Positions 25,258 to 33,948 of a DNA stretch of 48,519 nucleotides are shown piece by piece. Below the pieces are notes generated by a model. The model was given only the letters and a program-made list of their open reading frames with translations, had not been told where the DNA came from and searched no databases. The translations under genes and the position numbers were made by a program. This DNA comes from Desulfocucumis palustris (GTDB lineage: Bacteria; Bacillota; Desulfotomaculia; Desulfotomaculales; Desulfocucumaceae): contig NZ_BFAV01000112.1 in assembly GCF_002933875.1 (NCBI RefSeq), forward strand, positions 1 to 48,519, in the 5' to 3' direction. Numbering within the stretch: position 1 is the first letter of the stretch; every line of letters starts with the position of its first letter.

Positions 25258-25629
25258 TTACTTTTTTAATAAATTCAATGCTTGTTCCGCTGTAATTTCT
25301 CCTTTTTCAAGCTTATCAATTACTTCGGAACTGTTATCTGATTTCTCCTTAATAGGTGCATACCCCAGTGAAACAATTAAATTTTCAATTTTGCTTCGAA
25401 CTGTAGGATAAGATATTCCAAGTTCCTTTTCAACGTCTTTAATATTGCCTCTACATTTTATGAAAACTTCTGCAAAATTTAGTTGATCCATAGTGAGGTA
25501 AGAAAACTTGGAAAGTTCAAAGTCATTTTCAATAACAGTATTACATTTTTTGCATGTTAATTTTGTAACTGTAAGCTTGGCATTACATACAGGACATTGA
25601 GTTAATATTCTATAAGCCACACAAATCAC
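25258..25629 (-). CDS. DUF2089-family regulator with a zinc-ribbon
   Basis: A 123-residue putative DNA-binding protein. An N-terminal zinc-ribbon has CPVCNAKL and CKKC (four cysteines), followed by a helix-turn-helix (FIKCRGNIKDVEKELGISYPTVRSKIENLI) typical of DUF2089. The C-terminus IDKLEKGEITAEQALNLLKK is a SHOCT-like helix pair matching the one at the start of the next gene, suggesting that the two proteins interact. It is the first gene of a three-gene AT-rich operon and probably regulates it. DUF2089 function is not well characterised. Confidence 0.85.
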   Translation of the reverse strand: MICVAYRILTQCPVCNAKLTVTKLTCKKCNTVIENDFELSKFSYLTMDQLNFAEVFIKCRGNIKDVEKELGISYPTVRSKIENLIVSLGYAPIKEKSDNSSEVIDKLEKGEITAEQALNLLKK

Positions 25630-25842
25630 TCTCCGTAATTGTATTATACTACTAATATTTATAATGTCAATATTTTAATTAATTTATTTTATATATTTTT
25701 ATTTATTTATTAATTATTTTAATTCTCTTATTGATTTCTTTATTTATCCATTGTTCCACCTGGGATGGCACCCTCTGATACAAACCCGAGGGCGGAAACA
25801 CCGCCTGTTCTTTTAAATGCCAATTGAAAAGTTAAATAAAAA

Positions 25843-25861
25843 ACGGCTGATTTTCAGCCGT
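25843..25861 (-). terminator. Terminator of the AprBA-like operon
   Basis: ACGGCTGA/TCAGCCGT hairpin with a 3-base loop (TTT); on the minus strand it is followed by TTTTTTATTT, 34 bases after the ferredoxin stop. Confidence 0.9.
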
Positions 25862-25894
25862 CAAAATTTTATCTTCCGGTGGATTACCGGTTAA

Positions 25895-26203
25895 TTATTT
25901 GTTATGGGTCCTTACATTAAACTTCTCGATTTTTCCATTTATATCTATACAGGTCCATTCAATCATTTTATCTTTCTTTTTGGGAATAAGCCTAGCGGGA
26001 TAATATCCAAGCTGATAAGGGATTCTGGTTTCCAATGCGCCTTTGGGACACTCCTTAACGCAGGCCATGCAGTCCCAGCAGTCCCTGGCGGAGCGGCAGA
26101 AGGCTTTCTGGGTAGCCGGGTTAACCTCCATCAAATCGCCGGGACAAATTTCTTCACATTTTCCGCAGCCGGAACATTTTTCATTATATACCACGGGCGG
26201 CAT
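25895..26203 (-). CDS. AprB-like two-[4Fe-4S] ferredoxin subunit
   Basis: A 102-residue ferredoxin. Eight cysteines form two clusters: CSGCGKCEEICP (residues 10-21) and CWDCMACVKECP (42-53). The spacing and the ending (TCIDINGKIEKFNVRTHNK) resemble AprB, the electron-transfer subunit of APS reductase, although typical AprB is longer. It lies 18 bp downstream of the AprA-like flavoprotein, with AGGAGG before its ATG, so the two should form a heterodimer that hands electrons to or from FAD. Real APS reduction is not proven; see the flavoprotein entry. Confidence 0.85.
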   Translation of the reverse strand: MPPVVYNEKCSGCGKCEEICPGDLMEVNPATQKAFCRSARDCWDCMACVKECPKGALETRIPYQLGYYPARLIPKKKDKMIEWTCIDINGKIEKFNVRTHNK

Positions 26204-26221
26204 AGCTTAAACCTCCTGTAC

Positions 26222-27985
26222 TCAAGCTTTTAAACGGTCTCCGGGAATAATCTGCTCATATGGGCGGGTGAACATTTCAACTTCCCCGGTTTGGGGATTG
26301 TACCGGGAGTTGACGAAACAGTCAAACTTATCATCTTTCTCCGGAAAATCGGCGCGTGTCTGCCAGCCCGGCCACCTGGTTTCCTCCCTGAACATCAAAT
26401 GGCGCACCAGTGTTCCGGCAACATCCAGCCTGTCGATAATTTCGTGAGCCTCCATCAATTCATGCAGGTCACGGGCCACAAGGTACTTTACCTGGTCTTT
26501 CATTATCCCGATGTGGCGCAGGGCATACTCCAGGCCTTCTTTATTCATGCGGAAAAACTGGTGTACCCCGCCGGCATATTCGTCCATCAGGCGCTGTAGC
26601 CTTTCCTCCATTTCCCTGGGCTTCACTCCGTCACCCACCGCCGCCTGCCTGAACCCGGGGGCAAAGATTCTTTCCTTTTCCCGGGCAAGCAAGGCTTGAT
26701 CAATTTCCCCCGGCTCCACGCCGGCAACAAAATCCACCGCCGCCCTGGCGGCCAGCAAACCTTCCGCCGCGCAGCCGCCAACAAACTTGTTGGGCGTGCC
26801 CCCGGCCACGTCGCCGCAGGCGTACAATCCGGGGAGCGTGGTGGCGCGCCTGACATCCACCCAATACCCGCTGGCCGTGTGACCCCCGACAATGTAAGGA
26901 TCGGACCCGTATATTTCAATGGGATCCTTGCTCAGATCCTGGGCCCTGCCGGCAAGAAACAGAACATAGCTGGGACGTTCGTTAAGATAATCATATTTCA
27001 TGTCATGAATCTGCTCTTCGGTCATATTGGTGGTATCCACATAACAGGGGCCGCGTCCCTCGCGCCATTCATCCATGGGAAGATTCGCCCTGATAAAACG
27101 GGGGGCGGCGTCCCCGCCCAGGTGGGCATAGCGGGTTTTAAGAATCTGCTCGCCCTTGCAGTTGATCATGGGAGTTTTATAACCCACGGAAATGGTATCA
27201 ATGGGTCCGTTAAAATCCTTTGTCCTGGTGGCGCACCAGCGCATTTCAAAGGTGGTCATTTCCGCCCCGGCCCTGATGCCCATGGCATAACCGGTGCCCA
27301 CATTAAAGGGGGAATACCAGAGCTGGTGATGGCTGTCGTTGCCGTCGTTCTGGTAGGGCTTGTACAGTCCCGCCGCCCCGCCGGTGGCGATTATGGTGAC
27401 CTTGGCCCTCACGATGTAAACCTTGCCGTCCCTTACCCCGAAACCAATGGCGCCGATTATTCCATTTTCATCAGTCAAATAATTGGTGGCCACCACCCGG
27501 TTTATTACCTGGCAGCCGCATTCCAGGGTTTTCCTGGCCAGTATCACTTTCATTTCCGAGCCGCTGATGGTTATGTCCCATTTGCCGCGGGTTTTGTACT
27601 CTTCGCCGTCTTCCTCGTACTTAATGGGCATGCCCCACTCTTCCCACTCTTCTATGGGCTTGTTCAGCACTTCCGCCATTGTAATGGTTAAATCCTCCCG
27701 CAGCAAACCACCGGCCTGGGAACGGCTCCAGCGCACGAAATCCTCGATGGTGCGCCCCTTCTTTATATAAGTGTTGATGGCGTCCATGCCCCCCGCCAGG
27801 CAGCCGCTGCGGTCAATATGGGCCTTTTCCATCAGTGTTACCCTGAGTCCGGGATTGAGGCGTTTTGCCTCAATTCCGGCGAAGCATCCGGCGTTGCCGG
27901 CTCCGATAATTAAAATATCCGTGTCAATGCGAACCTCTTCGATCTGTCGCGGGTCCTTCGGTAAAGCAGCTCTAACCACGTCCAT
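26222..27985 (-). CDS. AprA-like FAD oxidoreductase of the fumarate reductase/APS reductase family
   Basis: A 587-residue flavoprotein. The FAD-binding start reads DILIIGAGNAGCFAGIEA; the fumarate-reductase-like capping domain follows; the C-terminal FAD segment is LYACGDVAGGTPNKFVGGCAAEGLLAA, with VGGHTASGYWVD just before it. It groups with APS reductase alpha-like proteins rather than succinate dehydrogenase because of the partner ferredoxin, but it is shorter than typical AprA (about 620-660) and I cannot confirm the substrate residues. Other reactions on organic acids are possible. The gene sits 11 bp downstream of an SLC13 anion permease, so the substrate is likely an imported anion. Confidence 0.85.
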   Translation of the reverse strand: MDVVRAALPKDPRQIEEVRIDTDILIIGAGNAGCFAGIEAKRLNPGLRVTLMEKAHIDRSGCLAGGMDAINTYIKKGRTIEDFVRWSRSQAGGLLREDLTITMAEVLNKPIEEWEEWGMPIKYEEDGEEYKTRGKWDITISGSEMKVILARKTLECGCQVINRVVATNYLTDENGIIGAIGFGVRDGKVYIVRAKVTIIATGGAAGLYKPYQNDGNDSHHQLWYSPFNVGTGYAMGIRAGAEMTTFEMRWCATRTKDFNGPIDTISVGYKTPMINCKGEQILKTRYAHLGGDAAPRFIRANLPMDEWREGRGPCYVDTTNMTEEQIHDMKYDYLNERPSYVLFLAGRAQDLSKDPIEIYGSDPYIVGGHTASGYWVDVRRATTLPGLYACGDVAGGTPNKFVGGCAAEGLLAARAAVDFVAGVEPGEIDQALLAREKERIFAPGFRQAAVGDGVKPREMEERLQRLMDEYAGGVHQFFRMNKEGLEYALRHIGIMKDQVKYLVARDLHELMEAHEIIDRLDVAGTLVRHLMFREETRWPGWQTRADFPEKDDKFDCFVNSRYNPQTGEVEMFTRPYEQIIPGDRLKA

Positions 27986-27996
27986 CCCTCTTTTCC

Positions 27997-29499
27997 TTAA
28001 TTTGCAACCCAGATGGGATGCCCCGTTATTGCGTACCAGGGAACCATAACAAAGGTCATATATAAAATCACCATCAAAGTAAGGGGAGCGCCAACCTTGA
28101 CAAACTCACCAAAGGAGAACTCCTCGGTGCCATAGGCAATGAGACAGGCGGTAACCGAAATAGGCAGCACAAAGGCATAGCTGTCCACGTTTAGCACCGC
28201 CATTGTAAAAGCCACCGTGTTTAGCTTGAGCATCGGCGCCAATGCCGCTATAACGGGAGCCATAAGGGTTACCGCGGCCACGTTGCTGACAATGCCCAGG
28301 CGCAGAATTTGCACCACGGTGCAAATAAATATGGTAACGCCTATCCAGCCCCAGTGGGGCGCCACGCCCACCAGGTGGGAGGCCAGCCATTTATCAACGC
28401 CGGTACTGCTGAAGGCGCTCACCAGGGAAAGCGAACCGCAAAGCAAAAGCCAGGTGCCCCAGATTGTATTGGACTGCACCTTCTTCCAGCACAGGCTTGT
28501 CAAACCGGGTATGAACAATAGCATTACCACGATTATGGTGCTGATTGAAGTTCCCAGTTTATGATATTGATCCGTGGCCCAGAGAATAATCGCCAGGGAA
28601 AAGGCTGCCAGCACAACCCACTCGGTGCGGGACATCCTGCCAAGCCCGGCGCTTTGCTGCTTGATCTCCTGAATGCCGCCGGGCACCTCTATGTTTTTGG
28701 TTTTCATAATCCAGTTGGCCCAGTAATAAATAATGACCAGTACTCCCAGAAGGGGCCAATTCATCCATGCCCAGGTACCCCAGGTAATGGCGTTGCCGCC
28801 CAGTGCCTGGTTAATGGTCTGGGCCACAATAACGTTTGACATGTGGCTGTGCATTAATATGGTGCCGGAGGCCAGAGAGGCGAAACCCACGCCCACCATG
28901 GTAAGCACCTTCCGGGCACTTACCCCGTCCCCTTCCCTGCCGAAGAGATTATTTAAGCCGGAGATTATGGGCAGAAAAATGGCCCCCCGGGCGTTGGTGG
29001 CAGGAACCAGAACCGCGGTTACCAGATGGGCGGCCATAACCCCCTTTAAAACACTGCCCACTTTGGGTTTTACCCGGGAAACCATGCCCAGGGCGATTCT
29101 TCGATCAAGACCTGTTGTTTGCATAATGGCGGCCAGGATAAAGCAGCCCAGAATCAGAAAGGTCACGTCCTGTGTAAAACCGGCAAAGGCCTGGGGCAAT
29201 TTGGGAAGCGCCCCGGTTAGCTTCAGCAGCAAGGGTATTCCCAGGCCCGAAATACCTATGGGAAGACCATTGGTCAGCCAGATGACGGAGGCCCAGCCCA
29301 TTACCGCCAGGGCCGCGCGGCCTTCTGAAGTCAACCCCCCGGATACCGGGACAAAAATCAAAATTGCGGCAAATACCACCCAGGAAAGAATAAAACCGGG
29401 CAGAGCGTAGCTGCGTTTCGCACCGGATTCCTTGCATTTGGTTTCATCCAATAATCTCTCTTCTTTGCTTGCCGGACCTGCCGGTGAAGGTACGGACAT
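27997..29499 (-). CDS. SLC13/DASS-family anion permease
   Basis: A 500-residue membrane protein with about 12 hydrophobic segments. The DASS pattern is visible: NGLPIGISGLGIPLLLKLTG, FILAAIMQTTGLDRRIALG, the substrate-loop VPATNARGAIFLPI in place of the usual SNT motif, and a second re-entrant region FSSTGVDKWLASHLVG. The family imports sulfate or di- and tricarboxylates, usually with sodium. First gene of a three-gene operon with the AprBA-like proteins. The atypical ATNAR in place of SNTA makes the substrate uncertain. Confidence 0.9.
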   Translation of the reverse strand: MSVPSPAGPASKEERLLDETKCKESGAKRSYALPGFILSWVVFAAILIFVPVSGGLTSEGRAALAVMGWASVIWLTNGLPIGISGLGIPLLLKLTGALPKLPQAFAGFTQDVTFLILGCFILAAIMQTTGLDRRIALGMVSRVKPKVGSVLKGVMAAHLVTAVLVPATNARGAIFLPIISGLNNLFGREGDGVSARKVLTMVGVGFASLASGTILMHSHMSNVIVAQTINQALGGNAITWGTWAWMNWPLLGVLVIIYYWANWIMKTKNIEVPGGIQEIKQQSAGLGRMSRTEWVVLAAFSLAIILWATDQYHKLGTSISTIIVVMLLFIPGLTSLCWKKVQSNTIWGTWLLLCGSLSLVSAFSSTGVDKWLASHLVGVAPHWGWIGVTIFICTVVQILRLGIVSNVAAVTLMAPVIAALAPMLKLNTVAFTMAVLNVDSYAFVLPISVTACLIAYGTEEFSFGEFVKVGAPLTLMVILYMTFVMVPWYAITGHPIWVAN

Positions 29500-29771
29500 C
29501 TAAAAACCCCCCATCGTTATAAATCAGAAAATCAGGCTGTGTAATTTTGAAATAAAATCACCCCTCTTATATGATTTACCTGTGATGGAGATAATTTTAA
29601 CGAACCTCGTTCCGCAATTACACCGTCACCCCGACACATTTTCGTCGTCTGGACGACAGTTTCACCGTTATCCCCCATTCACCGGCGGAAAGGTTTTGAG
29701 CTGAATAACAACACGGCTGCCCGTGGGCGCAAAGACCAGTTCCTCCGGGAGAAAAATATCCGTAAAAAAAA
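29500..29771. other. Promoter region of the permease/AprBA-like operon
   Basis: About 270 bp between the regulator terminator and the permease start. It holds a small GTCGTC/GACGAC inverted repeat near 29645. I found no clear FNR (TTGAT-N4-ATCAA) or CRP (TGTGA-N6-TCACA) site by eye. Confidence 0.4.
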
Positions 29772-29795
29772 TAACCGGTTTCATTAAACCGGTTA
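29772..29795 (-). terminator. Terminator overlapping the Crp/Fnr gene stop
   Basis: TAACCGGTTT/AAACCGGTTA hairpin with a CATT loop; on the minus strand it is followed by TTTTTTTTAC. The hairpin includes the regulator's TAA stop. Confidence 0.9.
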
Positions 29796-30452
29796 CCCAA
29801 TCCAGCTATTAAGCTTCCTTATATTAACCCCTGTTATTTCCCTTCCCTTATATTTTAGACAATCATCTTCCTTAAGTAATTGAAGTAAAGTTGAAACTGT
29901 CTGCCTTGAGGAGCCCACCAGGCAGGCCAGCTCCTCCTGGGTTACATTGAGCTTCACGTTAATGTAATCTCCCTCCTCTGAAACGCCCGCCCTTTCAGCC
30001 ATATTCTTCAGCACAACCGCAAGACGGCCCTGCACCGGATTAATGATGAAATCATGGATGGTATTTTGCGCCTCCCGCAGCCTGTTTGCCATCAGATTCA
30101 ACACCTTGGCGCTAAACTCCGGGTTTTTCGCCAGCATTTTCATAAAGGCGTCCCGCCAGATAATAAGCAGGGATACATTTTCCATGGCCTCGGCGCTGTA
30201 TTCCCTTTCAGCTTCATCGCTCAAGACCTCCGCCAGCCCGATGAAGTCCCCGGGGTAACGGAGAGCAACCGATACCTGCCGGCCATTCAAATTTGTCCGG
30301 AATATTTTTACCCAGCCGCTTTTTATAAGATATATTTCGTTGGACCTCTGACCCGTGGCAAAAATAATTTGTCCCTTGGGAAAGTTTAGCGTGGTCCCGA
30401 TGGACTCGAGAAATGTCTTTTCACCGTCCGTCAAACGCAAGATATCACACAC
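29793..30452 (-). CDS. Crp/Fnr-family transcriptional regulator
   Basis: A 219-residue regulator. The cyclic-nucleotide-type sensor domain is clear (LPKGQIIFATGQRSNEIYLI-like strands, then ALRYPGDFIGLAEVL), followed by a long helix and a winged helix with the recognition segment VTQEELACLVGSSRQTVSTLLQLL. No Fnr-type N-terminal cysteine cluster is present, so it is not a simple oxygen sensor. It starts at GTG, or a TTG four codons on. It lies directly upstream of the permease/AprBA-like operon on the same strand with its own terminator between, so it probably controls that operon. Confidence 0.9.
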   Translation of the reverse strand: MCDILRLTDGEKTFLESIGTTLNFPKGQIIFATGQRSNEIYLIKSGWVKIFRTNLNGRQVSVALRYPGDFIGLAEVLSDEAEREYSAEAMENVSLLIIWRDAFMKMLAKNPEFSAKVLNLMANRLREAQNTIHDFIINPVQGRLAVVLKNMAERAGVSEEGDYINVKLNVTQEELACLVGSSRQTVSTLLQLLKEDDCLKYKGREITGVNIRKLNSWIG

Positions 30453-30776
30453 CTCTCTTTAAAGCATTCCTTTATGGCCGGAGGAATGTACCCAACGTAT
30501 TTTACCGGCTGTATTTGGCATTATATTTTTTGCTGGAATAATTATATAAAAATGATCTTGTTATTGGTAGCCATATTATCTGTCCGCCAGATAACTGCTG
30601 CAAACCGGACCGGGACTGTTCTTTAAATTTACTGTCAAACAGGCCGCCCTCCGGTATCGTCATCTAGTTTATCCCCTTTACCTTAGGTAAAAACGCCGGC
30701 AGCACTACATGCCCGGAAGGAAAACTCCCATAGCAGGCATTCGCCCTATACGATACCCCCAGGCTAATTTAACAAT
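30453..30776. other. Intergenic region without a visible gene
   Basis: 324 bp. The right part upstream of the Crp/Fnr start is AT-rich (30520-30560) and is its likely promoter region. The rest shows no ORF or strong hairpin. Confidence 0.5.
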
Positions 30777-31019
30777 TCAACGGCAGATACCACAACATCC
30801 CCGATTACAGAACCTGCCTGCCTCCATACTCTTCGTTCCCAACTCCTGGTAATAAGTCCCTATACCCCTAGCCAGTTCGGCAGTATCCCCTGCGAAAAGA
30901 AAAAACACCCTGGCGAGTTCCAAAATATCTTGAGGTTTCTTTTTTTCCAACACCGCAGTATGCCACTGCCTGGCATAATTATAGCCTTGCTCAAAATCGC
31001 TCAAATATCGTTTGGGCAT
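30777..31019 (-). CDS. Small hypothetical protein with a cysteine-rich tail
   Basis: An 80-residue product preceded by AGGAGG eight bases before its ATG, which supports real translation. It is mostly helical (FEQGYNYARQWHTAVLEKKK, then DILELARVFFLFAGDTAELA) and ends with CNRGCCGICR, a four-cysteine cluster that could bind a metal or form disulfides. I do not recognise the family. It is monocistronic by position. Confidence 0.65.
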   Translation of the reverse strand: MPKRYLSDFEQGYNYARQWHTAVLEKKKPQDILELARVFFLFAGDTAELARGIGTYYQELGTKSMEAGRFCNRGCCGICR

Positions 31020-31186
31020 CCAACTGTCCTCCTGAGGTCTTTTTACTCTCTCCGTGCCACTCCCTGAAAAAAGATAATCTTACACATAATTCTACATCAA
31101 ATATTGGCTATATGCATATATTAAACTTATGCTTCTAGCAAATTCAGATGCGGCCAAAATTTGGATAGAGTATTACAAAACGGGGC

Positions 31187-31564
31187 GTGAAAAAAGTGAA
31201 GAAAAATATTGAAATAGATAACAAGGCTGTTGGACAGAGAATAAGGGAAGAAAGAGAAAAATTCAGACTTTCCCGGGAAGAGTTTGCGGAAATCCTGGGA
31301 CTTTCGGATTACTATATCGGACAACTGGAACGAGGAGAAAGACAAATGAGCCTCCCTGTTTTAGTAAAAATTGTTAATTGTTTGCACATATCTTTGGATT
31401 ATTTAATTTTCGGTAAAACATCTGGTGGTGTTTATGATAGTAACAAAGATACGGAGTTAAATAATTTACTCAATAAATGCTCACCAGGAGAGCTGGAGAT
31501 AGTAAAAAAACTTATAAATACTATCCTTCCTTATTTATGCAAGAACCAACCCTTTTCTTCATAA
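31187..31564 (+). CDS. XRE-family helix-turn-helix regulator
   Basis: A 125-residue protein. The N-terminal Cro/CI-type domain runs IREEREKFRLSREEFAEILG, LSDYYIGQLERGERQMSLPV, then CLHISLDYLIFG. The C-terminal 40 residues are helical (SPGELEIVKKLINTIL) and probably dimerise. This form is common in Clostridia and is often linked to Spo0A- or competence-type switches, but the target is unknown. The start is GTG with a weak ribosome site; an in-frame GTG three codons on is the alternative. A hairpin at the stop codon ends the gene. Confidence 0.88.
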   Translation: MKKVKKNIEIDNKAVGQRIREEREKFRLSREEFAEILGLSDYYIGQLERGERQMSLPVLVKIVNCLHISLDYLIFGKTSGGVYDSNKDTELNNLLNKCSPGELEIVKKLINTILPYLCKNQPFSS

Positions 31565-31612
31565 AAAAATTTGGCTGGAACTTCCCTGGTTTGGAAATTT
31601 CAGCCTTTTATA
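31562..31612. terminator. Hairpin repeat copy B, terminator after the XRE gene
   Basis: AAAAAAATTTGGCTG and a closing CAGCC are followed by TTTTATACTT. It overlaps the XRE stop. On the minus strand a long T-run follows the hairpin, so it can also end the lipoprotein transcript at 31682. It is a near copy of the element at 16490-16540. Confidence 0.75.
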
Positions 31613-31681
31613 CTTGCTTCCCGGCAAAACTGTTCAGATGTTATTGGGGGAATTAAAATTTTCCTAATCGTTGTTTGATAA

Positions 31682-33028
31682 CTATTTATACAATGCCAAA
31701 ATATCGGACCGGGAAATGTAACCATAATAGCCGAAAGAGTCATCGGTCTTGGGAAAAGGACCTGCTATTTTAACCGGACTTCCACCATTGCTATTGACCA
31801 GCCAGACGGAGTTATCCTTCAGGTATATAATATGAGAACCATTTTGGGACCATAGCGGGCGGCTGATACCTGCTCCGGCCTCATTTATCCGCCTGGCATT
31901 TTTACCATTGGAATCCGCGACCCAAAGGGTTCGTGTTTGCTCCCATGAAGCAACCCCCTCAGCGCCAGAAATACCTTCCTTTTGCTCCACAGCCTGCACA
32001 TATGCAATGTATTTTCCGTCAGGGGACCATTCCGGATCCAGGGAGACTGCACCGGGTTTCTGAGGCAAATCAACACTTTTCCCTGTTTTCACATCGCATA
32101 CCACAAGGGATTTATTCTGCCAAATTTCCCGCCCGGTACCTTTGACAACAAGAAGATTGCTGCCATCCGGCGACCAGGAAACCCATTCAGGATAACCTAA
32201 AGAAGTTGTAAGCAGCCGTGGTTCTCCACCTGCCGACGGTAAACTGTAAAGCCCCACTCCATCAGCCATAATGGAGGCTGAATGAACAGGGTCGATCTGG
32301 AAAAGCAACCCCTTACTATCAGGCCACCAACCGGCTAAACATATGCCGCTTTTCTCGGCAACATACAGCTGAATAGGTTCCTTCCCCGCCAGCGGGACGA
32401 TATATAAGGCGTCACTGCGATCTTCAGGATGTTTTTGATCATAGGGCAGTGTTTCCACATAGGCTATAGTTTTGCCGTCGGGTGACAATACACCCGGTTT
32501 ATCGTTAACTTTATTAGCAGTATCACCGGGGCGGACCATATATAACCCGTGCCCGCTAACCGCGACAACAAGAACGTCGGAAGCGGGCAGCCAGGATATT
32601 TGATTTAAACCAACCGGCATTGGCAGACCGGTTACTTCATATGCCCGGCTTCCGTCCGGTTTAGCAATAAAAATTTTACCATCATTCATGTCAACGTCGC
32701 TATAGCACATATATGCCAGCCACTGCCCATCCGGTGACCACATTGGTCCCCTGGCCTGACCGGCATCACTTATTTTGTTCAGGTCGCCGCTATCCCCGTC
32801 AAGAACGTACAGCAGGCCATTTTGAACAAATGCCAGCCGCCCCTGGCCCTTAAATGCCTCTGTGTTGACTTGCGGTAAATTGGTTTTGGAGTTGTCTTGT
32901 TGGGTAGTCCGGGTTACATCTTGAATCTCTGAGTTGTTGCCGCAGCCCGCCTGGCTTAATAACAATATTAGCAACAAGGGCATAAGCAAGAAAACAACTG
33001 AACTTTTTATTTTTTTGGCTAATGTCAC
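31682..33028 (-). CDS. TolB-like beta-propeller lipoprotein
   Basis: A 448-residue lipoprotein: a signal segment with the lipobox SQAGC near residue 29, then a linker, then repeated PD40/WD40-like blades. The blade signature W-SPDG occurs repeatedly: MWSPDGQWLAYM, LSPDGKTIAYVE, SWSPDGSNLLVVKG, EWSPDGKYIAYVQ and LWSQNGSHIIYLK. Such surface propellers bind proteins or sense envelope state; no enzyme site is visible. It starts at GTG. No neighbour suggests a specific partner. Confidence 0.88.
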   Translation of the reverse strand: MTLAKKIKSSVVFLLMPLLLILLLSQAGCGNNSEIQDVTRTTQQDNSKTNLPQVNTEAFKGQGRLAFVQNGLLYVLDGDSGDLNKISDAGQARGPMWSPDGQWLAYMCYSDVDMNDGKIFIAKPDGSRAYEVTGLPMPVGLNQISWLPASDVLVVAVSGHGLYMVRPGDTANKVNDKPGVLSPDGKTIAYVETLPYDQKHPEDRSDALYIVPLAGKEPIQLYVAEKSGICLAGWWPDSKGLLFQIDPVHSASIMADGVGLYSLPSAGGEPRLLTTSLGYPEWVSWSPDGSNLLVVKGTGREIWQNKSLVVCDVKTGKSVDLPQKPGAVSLDPEWSPDGKYIAYVQAVEQKEGISGAEGVASWEQTRTLWVADSNGKNARRINEAGAGISRPLWSQNGSHIIYLKDNSVWLVNSNGGSPVKIAGPFPKTDDSFGYYGYISRSDILALYK

Positions 33029-33185
33029 TTTTTCATCTTCTTCCGTAAAAATGTTATTATAGGTTTCTTCTGAATTTTATGGACGATAATGGTTATATAT
33101 TTGTTCCTATGTGTCCTGTTGGCTATTCCGATGTGATTTGAACAGTGAATACGATTCAATTTAACCACCCCGTCCGATTTAATTC

Positions 33186-33312
33186 GAAAAGCAAGACGGT
33201 TCTTTTGCTTCCCCGGTATCTTGCATATACCATACCAAGTCTGGCTGGTAAGCTTGTTGATAGTCACCTCGGGGAAAAGTAAACACCAACCACTCGGGTA
33301 TAATGTCGGTTA
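33186..33312. repeat. Dispersed repeat with GGTTCTTTTGCTTCC core, copy 3
   Basis: Core at 33198-33212, then GGTATCTTGCATATACC, CTGGCTGGTAAGCTTGTTGA, TCACCTCGGGGAAAAGTAAA and CACCAACCACTCGGG. It combines tail features of copy 1 (CAACCAC-CGG) and copy 2 (CACC-CGGGGAAAA), which defines a full unit of about 125 bp. Confidence 0.8.
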
Positions 33313-33530
33313 TTCAGTCGCTAACTACCACACTGCTCCGGTAAAAGTTACCCGTCATCCCTCCCCGCCGGAATACCCAACTTAATGGCATCGGTAGGGT
33401 TTATCCCCATTTACTCGGCTCCGTAATAAAACAGCAGCGCCCCAACGATTTCTCATGATGAACACCTCGCTGTTTTTTTATTTCACACCAGCCATTTTGT
33501 GTGTCCATCAATTCGGGGTAAGGTCATTAA

Positions 33531-33707
33531 AATACGCGGGAGACATTCACTGAAATAGTTATAACGAAATCTACAAGTATTCCACAGCGTGGCCCGGAAA
33601 ATAAACAAATTGTGCACAGCATGACTTCCGCATGGGGCTCAGATACAAAAAAAGTTATTGATGACCATATGATGCGGCTAATTATTGAGAAAGAGTTCAA
33701 CTGGTAA
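33531..33707 (+). pseudogene. C-terminal relic of an unidentified protein
   Basis: An open stretch of 58 codons with strongly protein-like content (TEIVITKSTSIPQRGPENKQ, then AWGSDTKKVIDDHMMRLIIE, ending KEFNW) runs to a TAA that is followed four bases later by a strong terminator. There is no start codon or ribosome site and the frame is closed upstream, so this looks like the last part of a lost gene. The family is not recognised. Confidence 0.45.
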
Positions 33708-33710
33708 ATA

Positions 33711-33747
33711 AAAACCCTGTCCAGCTGTTATGTCGGACAGGGTTTTT
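33711..33747 (+). terminator. Strong rho-independent terminator
   Basis: AAAACCCTGTCC pairs perfectly with GGACAGGGTTTT around a 12-base loop and ends in a T-run. It follows the relic at 33531-33707 and has no intact gene to serve. Confidence 0.9.
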
Positions 33748-33948
33748 GAGCGATTTTTACGGTCATGAATTGTGGGCAGATTGCGGGGCAAATATACTGA
33801 ACAGCGACAACCAAGATATTATAGTGCCCGATTTTCTTTGGTATAATCGCTCTAGGCCTTACTTTGCTTAAGGCCAAAAAAATTTTTACACCAACTTGGG
33901 TTTAAAGGCTAAACTTTACTCGTAATGCTCGGCCCTTCTTACCTAGTC

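Larger units (their letters stand above)
33313..33948. other. Intergenic region with a gene relic and terminators
   Basis: It contains the 3' gene relic at 33531-33707 with its terminator, and a second hairpin at 33854-33877 (GGCCTTA/TAAGGCC) followed by AAAAAAATTTTT, which may end the methyltransferase operon. A TATAAT at 33840 lacks a good -35. Confidence 0.5.

Noticed and set aside
26696..27691. A 331-codon plus-strand ORF opposite the AprA-like gene
   Set aside because: Antisense shadow; composition is Gly/His-rich without any family motif.
33025..33267. 80-codon minus-strand ORF upstream of the propeller lipoprotein
   Set aside because: It overlaps dispersed repeat copy 3 and has no ribosome site or domain.
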